Assembly (NCBI GenBank): GCA_016648135.1
Contig: JADDOH010000480.1
Coordinates: 248,001 to 312,000 of the forward strand
Length of the DNA stretch: 64,000 nt
Direction of reading: 5' to 3'
DNA from: Agrypnia vestita
Taxonomy: Eukaryota > Arthropoda > Insecta > Trichoptera > Phryganeidae
Shown here piece by piece: positions 48,401-57,400 of this stretch (position 1 is its first letter; every line of letters begins with the position of its first letter). The notes beneath the pieces are model-generated. The model saw only the letters and a list, made by a program, of their open reading frames with translations, was not told the origin of the DNA and made no database searches. Made by a program: the position numbers and the translations under genes.

Positions 48401-51400
48401 TGTTTTTGAATTGAAAATGGAACGACAGGTCACAACAGGATTTCTCTATTGGGAAAAATTTACGTTTTTCAAATTCGATACGCGGCCGTCGATAAATAAT
48501 TTATTTTGTGCCTGTCGGATATATCCGACGCGGCCCCTGGGGACAGTCGCGCTCCGTCGGATATATGCGACGCGGCCCCAGGCTCATTAAAATAGTCGAT
48601 AAATTATATTTATTTGTCTCGTCAACTATTTTTCACATTATGTTATTATTCAAAAAAGTCTGTTTCTGGTGAATTTTCTGTAAAAAAAGATGGGTCCATG
48701 CCTGAATCAAATTCATCAAATTATTAAAAGACTAAAATAAATAGACCCTAAGTCTAAGGCAAAATAATGTAATAAAATAGCCTTATCACTTTGATCTGAA
48801 ATACTCGGCCTGGAGATCAGTTTATCCCAAGGGTGGTCATTTCACTCTTATTCACTTTCTCGGTAAGTCTACATACATCGACTTCACTCACTTCTAAAAA
48901 TTATTACCTTAATACAACTCAACGTATCGCTTTTGATCAAACACAAAGGTCGTCGGAACATAAAATTATTTATAACAAAACGTAAATTTAAACGAAATTA
49001 TTTTTGAATCAAATTAACAATATAATATTAATTATAATAATGGAACACAACTTAATAATAACTTGTTAAATTGTCCGAGTAACATAAACGAAACCCAATA
49101 TATTCCGAACCACGCATAGGTCTCACGATTGCGGAGGACAACTCACGCACACTTGCAAACGTAGAATGCGCTCTGCAGGGGAAATTTAAATAACTGAATG
49201 ACATTTTGTCAGGTCTTGGATTATAAACAGTTTTATATAAACAAATAACAGTATTTAACTTGATTCTCGCAAGATGTCAGTAGGAAACAGGTTGGACTAA
49301 TTTTTGGTGTATATTTCTGCCGATTTTGTCGCCTGGTCGCGAAACAAACGATTGGTTAAGTCAAACGCACATATTTGTGCGCGTAGCTCAGTGGGCACAG
49401 TTTGTTCGCGCACATTTGTGTTCGCATTTCTTTAGTAAAGATGAAATCAGGGTTAAAGACACCTGATTTCATCTTTACTAAAGCAATGCGAACCACATTA
49501 TCAATGCCTGGATACATCTGGACGATTACACCCAACGGCTAACTAAGAGGCGAAGTATCTTCCTCGCCAACCAACACAACCATCCCAATCTCAATAGGTT
49601 AATCGGGTGAACACCACTCTGCCGAACTTGCAACGTGTGCAAATAGTCTCGGTGCCATTTTTTCCAGTAAGATTGGACCAAACTATCTAGCAAGCTTTTA
49701 AGACTAACTAGGTTAACTCGTTCATTTGATAAGTCATGTGAGGGTAAATGTTGCAGCGGTGAGAATATTAAGAAATGCGCGGGTGTTACCTCGGGGTGCG
49801 GATTGACAGATAGCGGATGAGCGGAAACCAAGCGGATGAGAATTAAGCAGATATTCTATTTGTATTAACACGGTTAGCATCTCCTCATAAGTTAAAATTA
49901 ACCCTAAAAAAGTGAGTTTTATAACTCTTTATGTTACTTTCCTACATACCAACGAAATGTGGAGCACGCGGTGGAATCATTTTCCAATCGAAGTGGCAGT
50001 TAGAAAGCTCAGCACTAACATTATTTTTAAACTCTGCTGTACTTAAAAATTGATATAGTTCCGCAAGTTGTGTCTTTGTCCCCCACGAAATAAGTACCAT
50101 TGTCCGAATACATACATACAAAGAGACCGGACCCCGTCGGGAAATAAAGCGCTTAAATGCGGCTAAAAAAGAGTCAGAAGTTAAGTCGGTTACAAGTTCT
50201 ATATGAACCACTTTGGTTACTAAACGAATACAGAGACAAATGTAAGCCTTTTGAGTATGTTGTCCACGACGGCACGATAGCGTAAATTTTAGTGGCCAGC
50301 ATAATCCACTCCTGTGTGCACGTAAGCCTTAGTTTCGATCACACGAAACGACGGGAGGTCAGCCATTTTAGGCGATGGATGTGACGGAGTCAACCTAAAA
50401 CAGGCGTTACACGTATGTACTCTCTTTTTTATAACACTTGGCTGAAAAAATCCAGAAACATTGGCGAGAATCGACGACAAAAGACTCGGACCTGTATGAC
50501 AGTTGGTCTTATGGTAATGGTCAATTGCATTTAGGAAGAAGTGCGAGATGTTTAGATTCGAAAGGCAACTCTGACCTTGAGAGTCTACCTTCGATGCATA
50601 AAATTCCTGTCATCAATAAACGGACAAAGGTGTTTCAACTTCTTAGATGGCAAGTTTGTTCTTTTCAAAGAATTCATTTCGTCAGCAAAGTGCACACTCT
50701 GAACCGCACAAATAATCTGTTGTTCTGTGGTGGTAAGATCCGAAGTTGTAATAACTTTGGAATGCGGTGATTTATTTGAAAGATGGAGAACATACACTAC
50801 AATGCGAAGTAATTTATTCAAAGACTGGTGAACAAGTCTTGCATAAATTGTTGTTTATATTGAGCAACAGTAGTGGTTGCGAACAACTAGATTTTAATAC
50901 AGGTAACCGTTCCGAATTTGCGGACTTAAACGATTTAATAGGCCATTTGGTTGGCGGGTGCTTCATCCATAGATCATTAGCGCTCGGTTGAGATGGTAAC
51001 ATTCCACGCAAAAGACAGTCGCTAAGGTCGTCAACACCTGCGACATGGAAAAAATGTTTGGGATGTAAATTTTCTTGGCACTGGAAAGAGAGATTATCGA
51101 ATCTGAAAAACCATATATATCTTTAATCTGAATCCCATCCACATAATTGTCATAAACAACTTTTACAAGTTTCGACATTAGTACGGCTGCACAGAGCTCT
51201 AAACGGGCTAATGTAGTTATCTTCACAAGCGAGACTTTCGACTTGTGAACATAAAAGCCTTACCATAACATTCCCGGAGCTGTCAGTAATGTGCAAATAT
51301 ATAACACAACCGTAAGCGCTTAAGCTAGCATCAACAAATGCTACTATGATGACTTGTGAAGTTTTTACAACACCAATATGGCGTGGAATTTTTAAATTAG

Positions 51401-54400
51401 GTAATAAATGAAGTTCTTGTATTGCAAAGTGAATTTATGTGTTATAATTTCTGGCGCTGTATCATCCCAACCAATTTTTGCTAACCAAAGGTCCTTGATT
51501 AATAATTTAGCGTATAGAATTATAGGCGCGACCAAACCTAACACGTCAAAGAGTCTTGCTACTAATGATAAAATATTCCATTTGGTGCATTTTTCATTAA
51601 CATTTGCTGTGGTAAAAAAGAAATTATCTTCCGAAGGCTCCCAAGAAAGACCAAGAACTTTAATTTCCTTTTCTGTCTTTAATGTACAGGGGCGCAGTGC
51701 GAATCTGGAAGGCTATCAAGCAATGTTTGTGAGTTCCAAGAACTTTAATTTCCTTTTCTTCTACATTTGAAAAATGTACAGGGGCGCGGTGCAAATCTGG
51801 AAGGCTATCAAGCAATGTTTGTGAGTTCCAAGAACTTTAATTTCCTTTTCTTCTACATTTGAAAAATGTACAGGGGCGCGGTGCAAATCTGGAAGGCTAT
51901 CAAGCAATGTTTGTGAGTTCCAAGAACTTTAATTTCCTTTTCTTCTACATTTGAAAAATGTACAGGGGCGCGGTGCGAATCTGGAAGGCTATCAAGCAAT
52001 GTTTGTGAGTTGCTAGCCCATTTATTTAACTGAAAAGTCCCAGATTTGAACATATTTATCAACTCTTGTGATACTCGTAAAGCAGTGTTTTCATCGACAA
52101 CTGAATGGACTAGATTGTACATATAAAAATTTGTTTCCGCTATCTTCAATGTGAGCGGAAAGCGATGGGCTTCATCCATAGCCAATTGGTGGATAGTACA
52201 CCTTGCTACAAATGGGCTTGATTTTAATCCAAAGGGAACGCGGTTAAACTGAAAAGTACGGATTTCTCAATTAAAGCGATAAAGTATTTCAAATATTTTC
52301 TCTCCTTTTCAGGTACAGAAATTTGCAGATACATCTGATGTATTTTTTTGCAGATACATCTCATTTGAACGCGTCTCATATGAATCAGATATTCTTTTAG
52401 ACATATTATACAATTTTGTCACTCGACTAAATAGTGCTTCCTTCTTAGCCTTTAATAACACTAACTGTCTTTCAAGTTTTCCATGTTTATAGAATTCAAT
52501 AAAATACTTCAAAAAATTAAATACCTAAACACAATGATGTTTGATATTTAACTAAATATTAATATAGATTATTTTTATTTTTGTTAAATCTTATATGCAT
52601 TCAAATAAACAAAACAAAAAAATAAAATTTTCAATAATATTTAAACTTAGGAAGTAACGATATTTCACCTAGGAGCAGCGGTACAGTACAGTAAAAATGG
52701 CTTAATAAATTTAAGATTAAATAATCTGATTCTATCTCGGGATGAAGGACCATTAATCTCTCTCTCGGGACAAGGCACACCCGTGCGCCCTAGCGCGATT
52801 GTCCCCAGGGGCCAGGGACGCATATATCCGATGGGTACGTAATTAATTATTTCTCGACGGCCGCGCATCGAATTTGAAAAAAAAAATTTTTCTCAGTAGA
52901 GAAATCCCGTGATGACCTGTCGTTCTATTTTCAACTCAAAAACATCACCGATTATATTTTAAATCAACAATCAAAACATAAGTTTTTCTGCCGTCAAAAT
53001 TGTATAGGAAAGTTGTAGATGTCGCCCCGAACGCGTGTTGCACAATCGAAATTCAAATATTCGATTTATTTTTTTTGATTTTCGATTTATTTGTACATGT
53101 ATACACAAATATATACGATACGTTTTGCGATATTTGTCAGTGCAACAAAATATACCACACAGAAGATTATTAGGTAGGTATCAAATAAAAATAGTAGTGT
53201 TGTCTCTAATAAACAAATAAAAATGAATTATTATTTTTTGAAAAATGTTGCGCTGGCAACATTATCAGAATTCAAAAAAATTTTTTTTTTACTTAAATGA
53301 TAAAAGAATCATAGCATTTCGACACTTACGATAAAATAATATGAATGTATGTGTTTTTTTAAATATACTAATGTTTTCATGGTTTTTTCATAAAAAGAAA
53401 AATCACAAAAAATTCAGAAAATTTCTGGTCCTAGCCTCTATGTTTCTCCATGTTTTTTTGGCCCTAGACAGGTTAAGATGAATGATAAAAGGCAGTTATT
53501 GGAGCTATGCCATATAAATAGGCACAGCTCCAGGGAGATAACTTGTCTGTGCAAAAAATAATCGTAAAACAAGTCAATCGGGATAAAACCACCCAAGAAT
53601 AACATCTACTGATTTACCAGATGGTTGGATCCTGAATCTCTTGCACAAAACTGCGACTGATTATTTATTTTAATTTCCTTTCGATAGACGTGCTGTTGTC
53701 TTGAACGTGTAGATAATACGGCAGTCTACTCAATATATATTATATATCACGTACTGGCGCGAGCAGATCAAAACACAGCGTTTTGAATCAAAATTAGCAG
53801 AAATATATAAATCACAAGGTGATGGCGACATGTTCAATTTTATTAATAATTTTAAAAAAAAAGGAATGCGTAAAATTTTTCCATTATCGATGTTTTAAAT
53901 TTAGAATGCAAAGTGAACTGTCGTCATGTTCCAAACCATCTATACAGGGAAGAGTCTCTCCGGATGGCCTCAGGTCGAACAAACATCGCAGTTGACACGA
54001 CAGACAAAAACTAACCCATAAAAACCAAGGTTTTATTATACTCCCTTTTTCGTTTAATCAGGTTTCGTGCCTACTGCACGCGTCGGGGTCATGACTCATT
54101 TGTAATGATTCCAATTTAAAAAAAACATTAAAATTTCGAAAAATCAAAATTATACTATAATTATTAAATTTTTTTAAAAGAAAATTTGTTAGATCATTTT
54201 TATCATCGCCACGAGTCTGCCTGTAAAGTTTCAGCTCGATTGGATCACGGGAAAAGGGTTAAAAATCGATCTAAAGTTTTTCCGGCAGACAACAAAACGC
54301 AGACTCTACGAGTTAAAAGAAAGGGAGTAAAAATACAATAATTATTTGCACAAACATGTGTTTAAATTTTGAGAAAATGCATTTATAAATGTTTAGAGTA

Positions 54401-57400
54401 GTTTATTGATATTTTGAAAGCTTCTTTTTGAATTCTACTTCCCTAATTCGAAATTCTATTTTTAATTTTGATCCCTTCCATTTCGTTTTAAAGAGTTTTT
54501 AGTGCATTTTCTTTACAATTAATAAACATTATTGAGATTTTCAAATCGTTTTTGTTAGTTTTTATTTTTATAAGAAAATAAAAACACATTGAATTTATCA
54601 GTTAAGGATTTACCTGCAAGACTGATTAAAACAGGTTAAACATCTTTCTGAAAAACTTTAGCAATTAAAATGTTATTCTGTACTGTGTGTATGCAGGTAG
54701 TGTTAATGAAGCAAATGTCTCACCTTAGAAATTCTGAGCTGTCGTGCTGGCTATCCTGGTCGAAGTTAGTCGGTTTTGACAGAATGTAGAATTCTCTGGG
54801 GTTAAGGCAGGGTCTGACAGAATACGTGAGCATACCAAAGAGAGACCCCAGCTTGGAAATCAGGCTGAATTTTCCTTTGTTCATTATTATGGCATTGCTG
54901 AACCTGCACAATTATATTACTCCAATACATAAGGTACATTATATGAGGGTTTTAATAACATTATTTCAAATATAAAAGACATATCAAGTCAGCAAGCAAA
55001 CACCATCCAATATAACTTCTCCAGTTCCTTGAATTTTAAATAAGGCGTGAATGTTAAATCGCGTGATTAATTTTCATACATTATAACAAATACCTACCAA
55101 AACTAAAGTGAAGGCATTTACAACGCAGAAGAAAAGAAGAGATAAACAGAGGATTCAAAGGAAAAAATAACAACTTCCAAGTTTGACAAACTGATTCTAG
55201 TCTAATTCCAGAAATAAACTCTATTAATAAAACTAGAGTTCGTTTATAGAATTTAATGAAATAAAACTATATAAGCTATTACAGTTCTGTAACATGTGTG
55301 TGTGTATATATATATATTTATTAATACATGGCTAAATCAGTAACAGTAGATTATTAGACATAAATCGCAAAACTTAAAAAAACACTGGGCGCAGTAAATT
55401 GACACAAAGTGTCCTAGGAATGTCGCAATACCAATATAAAAGCAATAATCGCATACTTATGCATTAATATTTCGCCAAGTGAATTGTTTTTATTCATCAT
55501 TTATTTGTGAGGCAATAGAAATAATATTGACAAAAAAGTCAGGGGAAACAGGATTATTAAAAGCAATTTTCACTCACGGTCTCGTCATCAGTAATGCTTG
55601 GAGTATACTATTCATATAGCATGTATTCCCTAGGTTGACTAGGCCAACCTTGTGGTACTCATCTTCTCCAATAATTTGGTTATTTTTCCATTCTGGGTAC
55701 TGTACAAGAATGCACTGTATAGATTTCAGGTGGCCATCCAGGCATTTTACCTAAGAAAACAATACAATCGAGTTTAGATAAAAAATAATCCATTTCTCAT
55801 TATTTTCGGGTCATGTCTCTTCAAATAAAATAGCTTAAATATTATGGGTAAAATATACTGTAGGTATGTAGACACAGTTGTGTGGAAATTTTTGATGCAT
55901 CAGAAAGATCACAAAGCATATCACATCAAATATCACATAATTAATATTCTCATTACGGTGAAATAATAGTGGGTCAATCACAATTCTAATTTCAACAATC
56001 TTTCAAGACTTTTTAAGTCTTGTCAAGTCAAGACAAGTTAAATGTCAATATTTCTGTCATTTATATATTTAATTTTATTTGGACACTTTGGATGAATAAA
56101 TTAATAGATGTGTGTGAAACTGATCGATCAGCTTTAAAATAACATCACTACTTATTTTATATAATATCCATCAAGTCCAAATTGATGAAGACTATAATGC
56201 TATATATATAATAGGGCTCAAGACGATTGTCGGGAAAGGTACCGTAAACCAATGAGAATAGACCCGTTTTATTTATGTGTATTATTAAAGTTGCTGACTA
56301 GAGATTGCAATCCGGTCTGGTGGATCCGGCATGTTTTGGGACCTGCCGGATCCGGTAAAGTACAAAAAATGCCGAAAGAAAATATTGTGAGGATGTGAAG
56401 ATGACAAATCGATCTGCATGCTCCACGCTTGCTCGGCTACTTTCATTCGGACTCAGGAGCTTTCAAAAAAATATGAGGAATATTTGAGGCAAGCTGACAA
56501 TACATTTTTCATGCCCAAAAAGAATATCATGCGACAGGAAATGAAAAAATACTAGACCGATTCATCAGTGATGAAAATGTGACAACTACAGCAGACGAGA
56601 ACATAGATTCTGATTCTGACTCCTCGTCATTAGTCGAAGAAATTTAAAATTGAAAAAGGAACTAGAAAATCAAATCCAGCAAGAAAAAAGGTTGTAGTAA
56701 AGTTAATCCAAAAAAGGAAACAGAATATAAGAAAACACTTAAAACGGAAATGACTGCGTACGAAATAGAAGGAGTAAAAGGGAAATACTTATCGCTGATC
56801 TCACCGTAATGAGATTGATTACTTTATTATTTACCAGATTTTATAACAGTTGATTGAATAAGTGCAATTAATGCCAAAGAATAATTAGTAAAAAGCGATT
56901 TTATTCTCATTAAATACGTGTTTTATTTTTCTATTTATTATTATTTAGAATCACAATACATTACTTAATCTTACTCGCTTCTTTAAGGAAAATGCACTTT
57001 GACTAGGTACCTAGTCCTATAAAGTTTCAGTCTTGACACGAATCCGGTGAAATCCGGCCGGATTGAATATGATACCGGATTGCAATCCCTATTGCCGACA
57101 TTAAAACACCAATACAATAAGTTCAAATAAATAAATTGAAGATATTTAATATATAGAATTGAAAAGCAGTGTTGAAAAATTAAATTAAATGCATGATAGT
57201 GTAATTTTTCAATTGCATTGCATTTGCACTTGCATTGCATTGTAAAGTAACCCTGATGTGAATCGATACACCAATGAGGATGCTTTCAAATTAATTATAT
57301 TAAAAGTTTATGAAAATCGGCCTTCAGTCTCCTTAGAAAGGGACGAGAGAGCTCCCAAATCCCGGGGCCCGCTGCGCGGAGCAAGTAAGCCACAGAGTTT

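Noticed and set aside
50438..50991. Plus-strand open frames of 110 and 74 codons
   Set aside because: Antisense of the BEL/Pao integrase/RNase H region.
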